From assembly GCA_963931925.1 (NCBI GenBank), contig OZ007567.1, positions 91,633,055-91,697,054 of the forward strand: a stretch of 64,000 nucleotides of DNA, given 5' to 3'. Under the pieces are notes generated by a model, which worked only from the letters and a program-made list of their open reading frames with translations, ran no database searches and was not told where the DNA came from. The DNA comes from Onchidella celtica. Lineage: Eukaryota > Mollusca > Gastropoda > Systellommatophora > Onchidiidae. A program made the translations under genes and the position numbers. Numbering within the stretch: position 1 is the stretch's first letter; each line of letters opens with the position of its first letter. Below, in pieces: positions 37,601 through 43,336 of this stretch.

Positions 37601-38841
37601 ACCTCAGCCTTTGTATTTTTAGGGTGTGCCAAAACTAGACTTAGGGCATGTTTCGGCGCAAAGCGCTGACTGTTTTTATAGACCCACCAAATGCTTAATT
37701 TCGTCACCTTTTTCTGACACTCAGTGCTAAGTCAATGGTGAAGCGGATGACCTAATTTTCAATTAAAAAAAACAAAAAAACATTATTTTTGTCTCCCTTG
37801 TAAGAGTTCACACAGGAATGACGTCGGATGAAGTTTGATGAATAAAAAAAGTAAAACGAGATGCTTGTACTATATTTGTATCCTACGAAAAAAATTGAGC
37901 GTAATGTACACCCCCATGGCTTGGAAACTGATCATTTTTAATGCTGTGACTCGCTAAACAGTCATTTTATGGGCGGTCAAAGTTGGACTATTGTGCAATC
38001 TGCAAAAGGTAGCAAAAAATTCGAGGTGTTTTTTCACTTTTGAAAATGCCATAACTTTCAAAGCCTTTCAGCCAGAATAACAAATTTGGTATCAAAATTC
38101 TTAGAAAAGCAAGCTCCATCAGATTAGACAATAATTAGTGAGTTGTGATAAAAAGTAAAAATCAGTTTGAACTACCTACTTGAAGTAAAGATGAAATGTG
38201 TCAGGTTACCAGAAGAAGAGACAGTGGTAGTCACTGTTAAATTGTTCTGATCAGACACTGTTCAAGTTGAAAATTTTATCATAGGTTTTGATCCATGACA
38301 GACTCCTTCTAGTTCTGTCATTTACAGAAAAATTCGTTCTCCCAAGGGTGGAGAAAAACATTACCTTTTCACACCTCCCCTGATATACATGTAGTCATTT
38401 GGAGCAGTTTGCACACAAACAAAGTCTGACAATTGGTAGCAATCTCATCATCCTGTTGAGGAATTGTTGTAACTAACCAATATTCTGTCATTTATTTTAG
38501 TACTGTTGAGAAAGTATTTGTAACCATATTACAGGCAAATATACTTTTATGAATCACACTGCCTAAGTCAACTGTACACCTATTTTTAGCAGCAATATTC
38601 GGTCATCAATGCAGTGCAGATGTCTGCATGCAATATTGTAAACTTATATTATACTAGATGTCAGGAAACTGACAAATTAGAAGACCAAAACACAGGTTTT
38701 GAGAATACTAGACTGGCTCTTTCAAGATTTTGTCTTGCCTCCTTCTGTACATGTTGAACAAATTAGTATATTTTGTGATTTATCTATCATCCTTCTTTGA
38801 ACAGATTTACAGTGGAAGAGACAGCTGTAAAGACCGTCTGA
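1545..38841 (+). CDS. Tandem tyrosine-kinase-like pseudokinase gene, 17 exons, 5' end not seen
   Basis: Exons: 1545-1606 (start uncertain), 1887-1965, 5689-5777, 6218-6403, 8488-8766, 9140-9362, 12937-13106, 13795-13939, 14617-14696, 15416-15434, 23776-23858, 29630-29767, 30164-30364, 32599-32684, 35514-35667, 36390-36541, 38805-38841. Every junction is AG/GT, and the phases fit from 1887 to the TGA (2121 nt, 706 codons plus stop). Counting from 1887, residues 119-390 form a kinase fold with tyrosine-kinase signatures (VRWTAPES, SDVWMFG). Residues about 440-694 form a second one (AAPEVV, TDVYCFG, CPDDLYDLMKSC). Both lack the DFG aspartate, and the first also lacks the beta3 lysine and the HRD aspartate. 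Residues 1-118 look like a third, very degenerate module. An acidic linker separates domains two and three. No membrane segment or signal peptide is visible. Scaffold or allosteric signalling is inference. No named orthologue is recognised. Confidence 0.82.
1887..1965 (+). CDS. Pseudokinase gene exon: beta4-beta5/hinge-like
   Basis: A strong pyrimidine-rich acceptor (ttctctttcag) opens the exon and G|gtaac closes it, phase 0 in and phase 1 out. It encodes LFKSRDGQHLIFLHDFIEA followed by an Ala/Gly-rich stretch. The hydrophobic pattern resembles kinase beta4-beta5 and a hinge. Assignment to a kinase fold is inference. Confidence 0.65.
1966..4331. other. Intron sequence, no element assigned
   Basis: This is the first part of the 3.7-kb intron between exons 1887-1965 and 5689-5777. 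A GC-rich block at about 2380-2560 stands out from the AT-rich background. No TSD, TIR or protein match was recognised. Confidence 0.4.
4334..5606. mobile_element. Non-autonomous TA-flanked TIR element, family A copy 1
   Basis: The left end reads CAGTGGAGTCC after TA. The right end is the reverse complement of CAATGGAGTCC followed by TA. The interior matches family A copy 2 at 10155-12664 over most of its length. TA target and CAGT ends resemble pogo/Tigger-type MITEs. No transposase is encoded. It ends 82 bp before the acceptor of exon 5689. Confidence 0.65.
5689..5777 (+). CDS. Pseudokinase gene exon: alphaE-like helix
   Basis: The acceptor tctatag and donor GAG|gtcagc bound it, phase 1 in and phase 0 out. 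It encodes KAVDQDLGTVCDKCLKAVRM then FPKWTLTVE. The pattern is like a kinase alphaE helix before the catalytic loop. Cysteines in the helix are not diagnostic. Confidence 0.65.
6218..6403 (+). CDS. Pseudokinase gene exon: catalytic-loop-like region of module 1
   Basis: Strong acceptor (ctgcttacag) and donor (GAT|gtgagt); 62 codons in phase 0. It begins MRDSIETLYFVHNPRIRKLM then IEYP. This can be laid over HRDLxxxN...DFG, giving HRD to MRD and DFG to EYP. The rest (WDFVYEQDQLKFL, MEKLLSPF) is helical. The first ATG is not taken as a start because upstream exons splice in frame. Confidence 0.72.
6404..8487. other. Intron with purine tract, direct repeat and CT microsatellite
   Basis: A purine-rich stretch spans about 6505-6690. 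A roughly 70-bp direct repeat (GAGGAGAAAGCATTATTCGA core) occurs at 7151-7219 and 7372-7435. Between the copies lies a CT/C-rich tract at about 7221-7267. No coding exon was recognised. Confidence 0.6.
8488..8766 (+). CDS. Pseudokinase domain 2, N-lobe exon
   Basis: Acceptor ggcattccag and donor CAG|gtaaga; 93 codons, phase 0 both sides. The expected Gly-rich loop reads CKGSWSLMSGKF. The beta3 strand reads EALLQFHHP, with Gln where the ATP-binding Lys is expected. The alphaC segment HNEMTVLQELQHKNIIKLLA retains the Glu and the typical HxNIxxL turn. The hinge reads FYIVENY. The alphaC-beta4 region is close to receptor tyrosine kinases. Confidence 0.88.
9018..9160 (+). repeat. Three tandem 50-bp copies of a splice-acceptor region
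   Basis: Near-identical blocks (A)ACTTTCAG|ACTRCTTTGRAGAACAA put AG dinucleotides at 9039, 9089 and 9139, exactly 50 bp apart. Only the last leads into the long open exon. A gtaagt donor 25 nt after the first acceptor could define a small alternative exon. Confidence 0.85.
9140..9362 (+). CDS. Pseudokinase domain 2, catalytic-loop exon
   Basis: Acceptor is the third copy of the tandem repeat; donor G|gtgagt; phase 0 in and phase 1 out. It encodes helix alphaE (LLQYLLDAASAVEYCHREGY) and the catalytic loop AHCNLNCASLFI, where HRD has become HCN, so the catalytic base Asp is Asn. The DFG position reads SCFHL. Both metal and base residues are missing. Confidence 0.9.
9363..10154. other. Intron sequence, nothing recognised
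   Basis: This is the first part of the 3.6-kb intron before exon 12937. It is AT-rich, without convincing coding or TE boundaries before the family A copy. Confidence 0.4.
10155..12664. mobile_element. Family A copy 2, split by a solo LTR
   Basis: The left end (TAGTGGAGC...ATTCGAAGTC) is worn. The right end GGGCTCCACTG is followed by TA. It matches copy 1 at 4334-5606 on both sides of a 1249-bp insertion at 10665-11913. Non-autonomous, in an intron of the pseudokinase gene. Confidence 0.65.
10665..11913 (+). mobile_element. Solo LTR, family distinct from the gypsy element at 45832
   Basis: Starts TGTCAAGAAC, ends CCGCGACA (TG...CA), and is flanked by the 5-bp direct repeat GCGAC at 10660-10664 and 11914-11918. 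Copy 1 of family A provides the uninterrupted site. A TATA-like ctatataaata near 11548 suggests + orientation. It has no internal coding region, as expected for LTR-LTR recombination. Confidence 0.78.
12937..13106 (+). CDS. Pseudokinase domain 2, APE/alphaF exon
   Basis: Acceptor gataaacag, donor AAG|gtatgt; phase 1 in, phase 0 out. It encodes HLNQLPVRWTAPESIRES, then SRASDVWMFGHLIFETLSHG and LLPYEQFDD. PVRWTAPES and SDVWxFG are tyrosine-kinase P+1/APE and alphaF signatures, and they are well preserved although the catalytic residues are lost. Confidence 0.92.
13795..13939 (+). CDS. Pseudokinase domain 2, C-terminal helices
   Basis: Acceptor caatcaacag, donor G|gtaggt; phase 0 in and phase 1 out. 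It encodes the end of the C-lobe (HLDLMYDCKKMDCSQRITIE). This matches the LMxxCWxxdPxxRPxF region of tyrosine kinases, with Trp changed to Lys and the RP motif to RI. Confidence 0.88.
14617..14696 (+). CDS. Pseudokinase gene, interdomain linker exon
   Basis: Acceptor ttttgacag, donor ATG|gtaatc; phase 1 in and phase 0 out. It encodes a polar linker (DAQKSGGGENDYPADTGEF...). No domain is recognised. Confidence 0.7.
15416..15434 (+). CDS. Pseudokinase gene, 19-nt microexon
   Basis: A strong acceptor (ttttgtttcag) is followed after only 19 nt by a strong donor (A|gtaaga). It encodes GIPDVN plus one base. The phases (0 in, 1 out) bridge exons 14617-14696 and 23776-23858 exactly. Confidence 0.65.
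15670..15673. repeat. TTAA target site, left of piggyBac
   Basis: It is paired with TTAA at 18300-18303. Just left of it, 15643-15669 resembles the start of a family A element, which the piggyBac may have entered. Confidence 0.8.
15674..18299 (-). mobile_element. piggyBac DNA transposon, decayed
   Basis: The ends are CTCATTCCCTAC and its exact reverse complement, directly inside TTAA duplications. The right subterminal region holds two GC-rich palindromic repeats (CCGCAAAACGCGG at about 18228 and CCGCAAAATGCGG at about 18270). It encodes a piggyBac transposase on the - strand with a frameshift and a stop. It lies in the 8.3-kb intron after the microexon. Confidence 0.9.
16140..18031 (-). pseudogene. 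piggyBac transposase (DDE_Tnp_1_7), frameshift plus stop
   Basis: The likely start is the Met of MEPGPSGERPPKRY at 18031. An acidic N-terminus precedes the DDE/D core. The three catalytic Asp contexts are SIDEMVIGYKGR, HIFGDRFYTS and NMNGCDRADQM, all present. A C-terminal Cys-rich zinc domain (CQVCSKPG, CAVCPGKPFLC, CFRLWH) follows. A frameshift near 17225-17245 separates the N-terminal part from the core. A TGA at about 16464-16466 separates the core from the Cys-rich domain in the same frame. It is therefore not expected to give active transposase. Confidence 0.88.
18304..20600. other. Intron sequence with AAT/ATT inverted microsatellite
   Basis: No coding exon or bounded element was recognised. 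At 19576-19616 an (AAT)n run meets an (ATT)n run and forms a perfect potential hairpin. Short CpG-rich patches occur at about 18300-18380 and 18710-18790. Confidence 0.5.
20605..22045 (-). mobile_element. Interspersed repeat family G, copy 1, split by a LINE fragment
   Basis: Read on the - strand it matches 33589-34628 (shared blocks include the reverse complement of GGTGTCAAATACCATGCTCA and TTAGTTTAGGCTCAG). A LINE fragment at 21220-21940 interrupts it. No protein is encoded and its class is unknown. Outer boundaries are approximate. Confidence 0.6.
21220..21940 (-). mobile_element. 5'-truncated RTE-like LINE fragment with 7-bp TSD
   Basis: CTAAGAT flanks the insertion at 21213-21219 and 21941-21947. 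The minus strand encodes the end of a non-LTR reverse transcriptase protein (EKTKLMTN, YACESWTLNAELQRRIQ, GHVTRSNGLSKT, GKRRRGRLRKKWADNI). One in-frame TAA lies at about 21414. The catalytic part is absent, so it was dead on arrival. Confidence 0.82.
22053..22885. mobile_element. TA-flanked TIR element, family C copy 1
   Basis: The right end AAGTGGATTGGACTG is followed by TA. The left end has ATCTCGACAT within the TIR. It matches family C copy 2 (60733-61531) over its length. Non-autonomous. The left boundary is approximate. Confidence 0.6.
22888..23775. other. Intron sequence, nothing firmly assigned
   Basis: A short inverted motif (ACCCATGGATACC / CATGGGTCTTG) lies at about 23005-23050. 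No exon or TE protein was seen. Confidence 0.4.
23776..23858 (+). CDS. Pseudokinase gene, acidic linker exon into domain 3
   Basis: Acceptor cccaaatttag, donor AAT|gtacgc; phase 1 in and phase 0 out. It encodes an acidic stretch (EEDDKEGDEEQ), then FPLSDTMMLLKN, which probably opens beta1 of the next kinase-like domain. It splices in frame to the microexon across an 8.3-kb intron. Confidence 0.75.
24271..25474 (-). mobile_element. Solo LTR of the Gmr1-like gypsy family
   Basis: It has the same ends (TGTCACAAATCCCAGACTGG ... CTCACTCCACTCGTGACA) and similar sequence to the LTRs at 45832 and 53058, but is diverged and 15 bp longer, with an extra repeat of ATTATCATTTCAATAGCCCA. The 5-bp duplication AATTT flanks it at 24266-24270 and 25475-25479. 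There is no interior, so it is a recombined solo LTR. Confidence 0.9.
25480..25945. other. Intron sequence between solo LTR and LINE
   Basis: AT-rich, no recognised element or exon. Confidence 0.4.
25960..29280 (-). mobile_element. RTE-type LINE, structurally full length, 14-bp TSD
   Basis: GAGAAAATGACAAT occurs directly on both sides (25946-25959 and 29281-29294). On the - strand the element starts with a GC-rich 5' leader (CTTGACGTGGAGGAGTGGCT at about 29260), then carries endonuclease and reverse transcriptase. It ends in a short (TAG)n-like tail at about 25960-25980. The fusion of endonuclease type 'craniofacial development protein 2-like' with RT fits the RTE clade. Confidence 0.88.
25970..29069 (-). 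pseudogene. LINE endonuclease-reverse transcriptase, frameshifted
   Basis: The N-terminal part is an APE-type endonuclease (RIGYWNVRTM, GVSESRWTGSG, VMGDLNAKVG, SDHHLVAALI). The RT follows (NSKAPGKDNL, KIPKKG, EQAGFRKGKGCIDQIF, VDFEKAFDSI, GVRQGCVMS). The active-site box reads LDFANDLALLS: the first Asp of the usual [FY]ADD is Asn. About 20 codons later a one-base frameshift near 26710-26740 moves the C-terminal part (SECWRMTEGDL, RWLGHVLRKE, GRRKRGRPKATWRR) into another frame. It is unlikely to be active. Confidence 0.88.
29295..29629. other. Intron sequence
   Basis: This is ordinary AT-rich sequence between the LINE and the next exon. No element was recognised. Confidence 0.4.
29630..29767 (+). 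CDS. Pseudokinase domain 3, N-lobe exon
   Basis: Acceptor ctgtctgcag, donor ATA|gtaagt; 46 codons in phase 0. It encodes GQNNCFREKIVFKLPPEM, where a shortened Gly loop and a beta3-like IVFKL with Lys can be seen. KVKGGELRDIF could be alphaC, and VEQIRFEAPHI is beta4. Confidence 0.82.
30164..30364 (+). CDS. Pseudokinase domain 3, hinge to catalytic loop
   Basis: Acceptor tcttttgtcag, donor CAA|gtaggt; 67 codons in phase 0. It encodes VCEIPSSCQGSLYDV (beta5, hinge, alphaD), alphaE (GEYMKCLYQTAVMMDQLHRR) and the loop SWVLGDISAAYLYV. HRD reads LGD, so the Asp is kept, but the Asn five residues on is Tyr. It ends NNNIQ (beta7). A donor 4 nt later would break the phase. Confidence 0.88.
30365..32598. 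other. Intron with CT tract, unbounded TIR-element fragment and assembly gap
   Basis: Contains a CT-rich tract at about 30546-30590. From about 30892 it holds an element start (CAGTAGACCTCAAGTATAAC after TA), similar in style to the TA-flanked families, but no matching right end was found. A divergent relative of family G may lie near 31790-31860. The N gap is at 32152-32351. Confidence 0.5.
32152..32351. other. Assembly gap, 200 N
   Basis: Exactly 200 undetermined bases inside an intron of the pseudokinase gene. The real length is unknown. The neighbouring exons still splice in frame. Confidence 0.99.
32599..32684 (+). CDS. Pseudokinase domain 3, DFG-region exon
   Basis: Acceptor ttgatgcacag, donor AG|gtaaga; phase 0 in and phase 2 out. 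It encodes VYVVSLAYLRPLEINFQDIP then SEEPLVRLR. The DFG position reads SLAYL, so the metal-binding Asp is lost. The last residues lead into the APE exon as in tyrosine kinases. Confidence 0.85.
32792..34713. mobile_element. TIR element family E copy 1, split by family G
   Basis: The left end GTGGAACTTGGTTATAAC (first CA worn) and right end GGTCCACTG followed by TA match the ends of copy 2 at 39370-41809. Internal blocks are shared (TAGGGAGTGTAGGCATGTGG). Family G copy 2 is inserted at 33589-34628. Non-autonomous. Confidence 0.65.
33589..34628 (+). mobile_element. Interspersed repeat family G, copy 2
   Basis: Flanked by GCAGAAAAAAC at 33578-33588 and 34629-34639. Family E copy 2 shows a similar empty site (about 41730). 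It is inverted relative to copy 1 at 20605. A run of G lies at about 33714-33730. No protein and no clear TIR; class unknown. Confidence 0.65.
34716..35513. other. Intron sequence
   Basis: Nothing recognised. Confidence 0.4.
35514..35667 (+). CDS. Pseudokinase domain 3, APE/alphaF exon
   Basis: Acceptor attttttccag, donor AAT|gtaaga; phase 2 in and phase 0 out. It encodes AAPEVVNGGAFSPATDVYCF then GNLMWEVLQAFDDG. The APE motif and TDVYxFGxxxWE are textbook kinase C-lobe signatures. Confidence 0.92.
35668..36389. other. Intron sequence
   Basis: AT-rich, nothing recognised. Confidence 0.4.
36390..36541 (+). CDS. Pseudokinase domain 3, C-terminal helices
   Basis: Acceptor gatttctgcag, donor AG|gtaagc; phase 0 in and phase 2 out. 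KPICCPDDLYDLMKSCVHSH then YKERIKTEQL matches the tyrosine-kinase RPxxCPxxLYxLMxxCWxxxPxxRP region. Trp is changed to Val, and the final RP to RI. Confidence 0.9.
36635..38177. mobile_element. TIR element family F copy 1
   Basis: The left end AGGTAGTCCAAACTG and right end CAGTTTGAACTACCT are near-perfect inverted repeats. ACTTGAAGT flanks it at 36626-36634 and 38178-38186 (8 or 9 bp, since TSD and TIR merge). It shares interior blocks (GACTATTGTGCAATCTGCAA) with copy 2 at 40545-41558. No transposase. Confidence 0.75.
38187..38804. other. Last intron, remainder
   Basis: Nothing recognised. Confidence 0.4.
38805..38841 (+). CDS. Pseudokinase gene, last coding exon with stop
   Basis: Acceptor tctttgaacag; phase 2 in. 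It encodes FTVEETAVKTV and the stop TGA at 38839-38841. The short tail carries no recognisable motif. No canonical AATAAA was seen in the next 250 bp. Confidence 0.75.
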
Positions 38842-39108
38842 TGTGCAAGACAAGAACAGATGAGATGTGCCATAATAGAGATACAAGAGCTGAAAGAGCA
38901 ACATTGGCTCATGCTATATAGTCTCATCATTTATATATTTTATCATTACATTTGTTTTTTAAATGATTTTCACCTTACAATTTGGACAGTGTCATATCTA
39001 GTATGGATATTACTTAAAATCTGGGACAGTTGAAGTTATTACTAATATGAGTGTTAAGTTAGATCATGGAATTGACCAGAGGCAAGTGGTGGGCCTGTTG
39101 TTTTTCGG

Positions 39109-39261
39109 CTAGGTGTTTTTCGGCAGCAACAATAGTAAATATTTTTGAATTTCTTTTGTGTGTGTGTGTGTGTGTGTGTAAGAGTTTGTTAAAGCGCCCA
39201 GAGCTTGTCATCGACGGGGTTGGGCGCTATATAAATGCAATATATTATTATTATTATTATT
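39109..39261 (+). mobile_element. 3' end of the CR1/L2-like LINE, very short copy
   Basis: CTAGGTGTTTTTCGGCAGCA through GGGTTGGGCGCTATATAAAT is nearly identical to the LINE 3' end at 63855-64000. It includes a (TG)n tract and ends in an (ATT)n repeat. It is either an extremely 5'-truncated LINE or a SINE using that tail. Confidence 0.8.
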
Positions 39262-39369
39262 GTTTCATGAAGAAAATCCTTTCTTTTGTTGAGTAAGGTT
39301 TTGAAAAGGGTAATAATTCCTAATACATTCGACTTTTCTTCTGAAATGTCTTGCACTTTAAAAAAACTA

Positions 39370-41809
39370 CAGTGGAACTTGGTTATAACGAGAGGTCAAG
39401 TTCAACCAAAAATGTCTTGTTATACCAAAGGTCTTGCTATTCCAGGAAAGCGTCCAAAAGGTAATGCAAGGGATTAAAAAAAATACCCCACTATGTGCAG
39501 GACATGCTAACAAGGGAGGTAACCATGAAAAATAATGGTTACCTCTCTTGTTGACATGTCATGTCGATCAACGCACATATACTGTATTATCAAACTTACA
39601 GCAGGTCTCGGCCTTCATCTTGGTGCTTTTTTTTTCCGTCTTTATGTGCTGACGGTAGCCATGTTTCGATCAAATTACGAGAGAGTTAAATTCAAAAGTT
39701 GCAGACGAGTAACAGACTGGCCACGTGATTGTGACATAGGGAGTGTAGGCATGTGGACACAAAGCCGGGTTGAGACAAAGAGCATACGCTGCGCGGCAAT
39801 AAATTACAATCAAAGACCGTGCTGCGAGTAATAATTGCCTTGCGAGTTGTGGCCCCACCTGGGCATCTCTTGCTTAGGCCTAGTAATAAGTATGCTTTCT
39901 CTCCCCACTGATCACATGCTGTGACAGCACACTACGTGCAGCCAGTTCAAAGTGATGAGTAATCACTCACTGGGGCAAACTGGGGCTGGCCTTGAAGGCT
40001 ACAACCGTGTAGCTTCGTCAGACACGTGCTATCTCTGGTTACTACTTGTGATGTGCGATAATTATTACTCGCAGCACGGTCTTTGATCCGCATAAATCAC
40101 TGGTATATATGGTAAATTTTTTGGTTGCATGGGTGGTGGCGTAGTGTGCGATCAGGAAGAAAACAAAGCTTCTTAGGTAAAGCAAGATCTTAAGAGATGA
40201 TTGGACGAGTTGGCGGGCATAAATTTATTGAGTGCGTGGGTGGTGGAAGTTGATAACGCTTGCTAGGCCTACACAAGACATGATTGGACGGGTGGGCGGG
40301 CATAAATTTATTGATTGCGTGGGTGGTGGTGTACAGTGCTGTCACGGCACATGATCAGCAAGTAGACAACGCTTGCTAGGCCTAGGCAAGACATAATTGG
40401 ACGGGTGGGCACACGGGCAAATGTAAATTTATTGATTGCATGGGTGGTAGTGTAATGCGCTGTCATGACACGTGGTCGGTAAGGAAACAAAACATTGTCG
40501 GCCTGAGTGAGAGGTGCCTAGACGGGTGGGCGTGCAGTAGCAGTAGGTAGTCCAAACTGCCCCGCTGAAGGGGTGAAATCCCGTTTTTGGCATAATTTTA
40601 GCCAGCATTACAAAGATTCTACTGCTGTGAGTTTATGTAAAATGGTGTGTATCCTGCATCAAAATATAGTTCAAGTCAAAGTATATTATTTTTTGTATTG
40701 TTTAATGTGTGTAGCCATGTGTTTTTATTGCTTGAACAAGGCACAGTCTTGCCGTTTTTACCCTGAGCCGCACATACCGATTTGACCCCCTCATAACAAA
40801 GGACAGCGGAGCGTCGCGCCGATGTAGCGCACGTATTTGAAAATAACTCACACAGAAAGCCAGATAAATGAGGTTTAATTCAATGTATTTTCCATCCTGT
40901 TTTAAGTTGAAATTCCTTTAAAAATCGTTTGCTGAAAAGTTTGTTGATCGAGAAACTGGCGGTATGCTTTAAGATCAGGCTCAAAATTATACGCAAATGA
41001 AGTGTGCCAAAATTAGACTTTCGGCATGTTTCAGCACGAAGCACCAACTATTTTTATAGACCCACCAAATGCTTAATTTCGTCACCTTTTTCTGACACTT
41101 AGTGCTAAGTCAATGACGACGTGGTTGACCTAATTTTCAATTAAAAAAAAATAAAAACATTATTTTTGTCTCCCTTGTAAGAGTTCACACAAAATTGACG
41201 TCGGATGACGTTTGATGAATAAAAAAAGTACAACGTAAAATGAGATGCTTGTACTATATTTGTACCCCTCGAAAAAAATTGAGCCTAATGTACACCCCCT
41301 TGACTTGGAAACTGATAATTTTTAATGCTGTGACTCACTAAACAGACATTTTATGGGCGGTCAAAGTGGGACTATTGTGCAATCTGCAAAAGGTAGCAAA
41401 TTTGAGGTGTTTTTTCACTTTTGAAAATGCCATATTTTTCAAACCCTTTAAGCCAGAATGACAAATTTGGTATCAAAATTCTTAGAAAAGCAAGCTTCAT
41501 CAGATTAGACAATAACTGGTGAGTTGTGATAAAAAGTAAAAATCAATTTGGACTATCTAGTAACAGACAAAGAACAATATACAGTGTATGTCTGAGTCGC
41601 TACACGATGTACCGCAGCCACTTCCACAATTTGCCGTATGCACTCAGAATTAATTCTCGCGCTATAGCAAAATGTGATTATCGATTGCCGTTATTCAGGA
41701 ACTTTAATATTATATAGCTGATATAGTAGAAAAAACGGGGATTTAAAATGTTCGCGCTATAGGCAACGTTCTCGTTATTAGCAGTGTCGTTAAACATGAT
41801 GGTCCACTG
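39370..41809. mobile_element. TIR element family E copy 2, split by family F
   Basis: The left end CAGTGGAACTTGGTTATAAC after TA and right end TAAACATGATGGTCCACTG before TA are TIRs with the same style as copy 1. Family F copy 2 is nested at 40545-41558. Related internal repeats around 40180-40520 (ATAAATTTATTGATTGCGTG) are multiplied. Non-autonomous. Confidence 0.68.
40545..41558. mobile_element. TIR element family F copy 2, nested in family E
   Basis: The ends AGGTAGTCCAAACTG and TTTGGACTATCT match copy 1. The flanks AGTAGCAG and AGTAACAG differ by one base. Family E copy 1 shows the empty site AGTGACAG near 33414. It is about 530 bp shorter than copy 1. Confidence 0.72.
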
Positions 41810-42059
41810 TATTGTCTAAACTTGAAGGAGAAAATTGTGTTTCAATTGTGAAAACCAGAGACCCCTACCAGTGGCTGTTTCCATATTCAGGATTTCATTG
41901 ATTTGATTTGTTGACGTTATGAGGGATATTTGAATAACTTGGAAGTAATTCTTACGTTATTTTATCAAACAGTTGGCCCCAGGATCTTCAGTATTAATCA
42001 CTGATTATTCTGATCCTCCATATTCCCCCAACAGAACCCAATTTAAGTGTTTGGGCAGA

Positions 42060-42516
42060 GAAGCCAGGAAGGTCTTTTGTCTCTATCAGTTGAGAACTTG
42101 TTTCTCATGAATTTTTTATTAAGCCAGGAAGATCTTTGCTCCTATCAATTGAGAACTTATTTCTCATTAATGTTTTATTAAGCCAGGAAGGTTTTTTTAG
42201 TCTCTATCAATTGAGAACTTGTTTCTTGTTAATATTTTATTAAGCCAGGAAGGTCTTTGTCTCTGTCAATTGAGAACTTGTTTCTTGTTAATATTTTATT
42301 AAGCCAGGAAGGTCTTTGTCTCTGTCAATTGAGAACTTGTTTCTTGTTAATATTTTATTAAGCCAGGAAGGTCTTTGTCTCTATCAATTGAGAACTTGTT
42401 TCTTGTTAATATTTTATTAAGCCAGGAAGGTCTTTGTCTCTATCAATTGAGAAGTTCTTTCTCGTTTTTATTAAGCCAGGAAGGTCTTTGTCTCATTCAA
42501 TTGAGAACTTGTTTCT
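42060..42516. repeat. Minisatellite, about 8 units of about 60 bp
   Basis: The unit contains AGCCAGGAAGGTCTTTGTCT and TCAATTGAGAACTTGTTTCT. Unit starts lie near 42060, 42121, 42180, 42243, 42302, 42360, 42419 and 42473. Central units are nearly identical and the outer ones diverged. It lies 3.2 kb downstream of the pseudokinase stop. Confidence 0.92.
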
Positions 42517-43334
42517 AAGCTTTTATGACAGTTACTACACACAGGTCTTGAAATTCAGACTGATTGAGAGAATGTTTATTGAGGATAAAAAGTTTAGCCA
42601 CCACTGACACTACAATTTCCTTGTATGAACATCTCATGTTACTTTTATGGGATGTCTTTGTGTTTATAACACGGCACCAAATGTTTGCCAAATGTAAAAT
42701 GCATGGACCATTTTTCTTTTATTCTTGTTTTGAAATTTTAATATTTATTGAAACGTAGGCTGTGCCATTTTGAAAAAAATACTCATGTTATTGTAATTTA
42801 TTTTAGAACATGTAAGCATTTGAGTGATTTGAATAATGGTTCTTTATTTCTCATTCCACTTAAAAAGATTTTAATAACACTATGCAGGTATTATCTCTTA
42901 TATTGGTTGTGTCAATAAACCTGAAGGCCTAGTCAGTGACTGATGCAGTAATCATTAAACTTTTCATTGTGATTTGGATACATGTACACCCTGCATCCTA
43001 ACATCAGTAGAATGCACCATTCAGCACATGGCAGGGAAAAACTTGTAGCAGTGAACCCTTCAAATACATGAGTAATTTCTATTGACCACAACTGTATATT
43101 ATTTATATAATATTCTTGATTGCATGTCCATGCAGTTTTTATTACTAAACTCACTTATTATTATCTTCTCTTGTGCCATTATCAGTCCCATAATGTATGT
43201 TAAATTTTAAATATTGTACTGGTGCTATGTTGGATTCGCACCAATTTACATATAGTGTAATGATTGAAGGGAATGTAAAGCAAGAAAAAAACATATTCTT
43301 GCATTCTATTGTATAAGTTTCAGATGTGATATTG
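42517..43334. other. Intergenic sequence
   Basis: No gene recognised. Confidence 0.4.
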
Positions 43335-43336
43335 TA

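Noticed and set aside
38805-38841. C-terminal PDZ-binding motif (..VKTV)
   Set aside because: The residue at -2 is Lys, so the class I pattern S/T-x-hydrophobic is not met.
42060-42516. CRISPR-like regular repeats
   Set aside because: Units are contiguous and similar over their full length, with no unique spacers, in a eukaryotic genome. It is a minisatellite.
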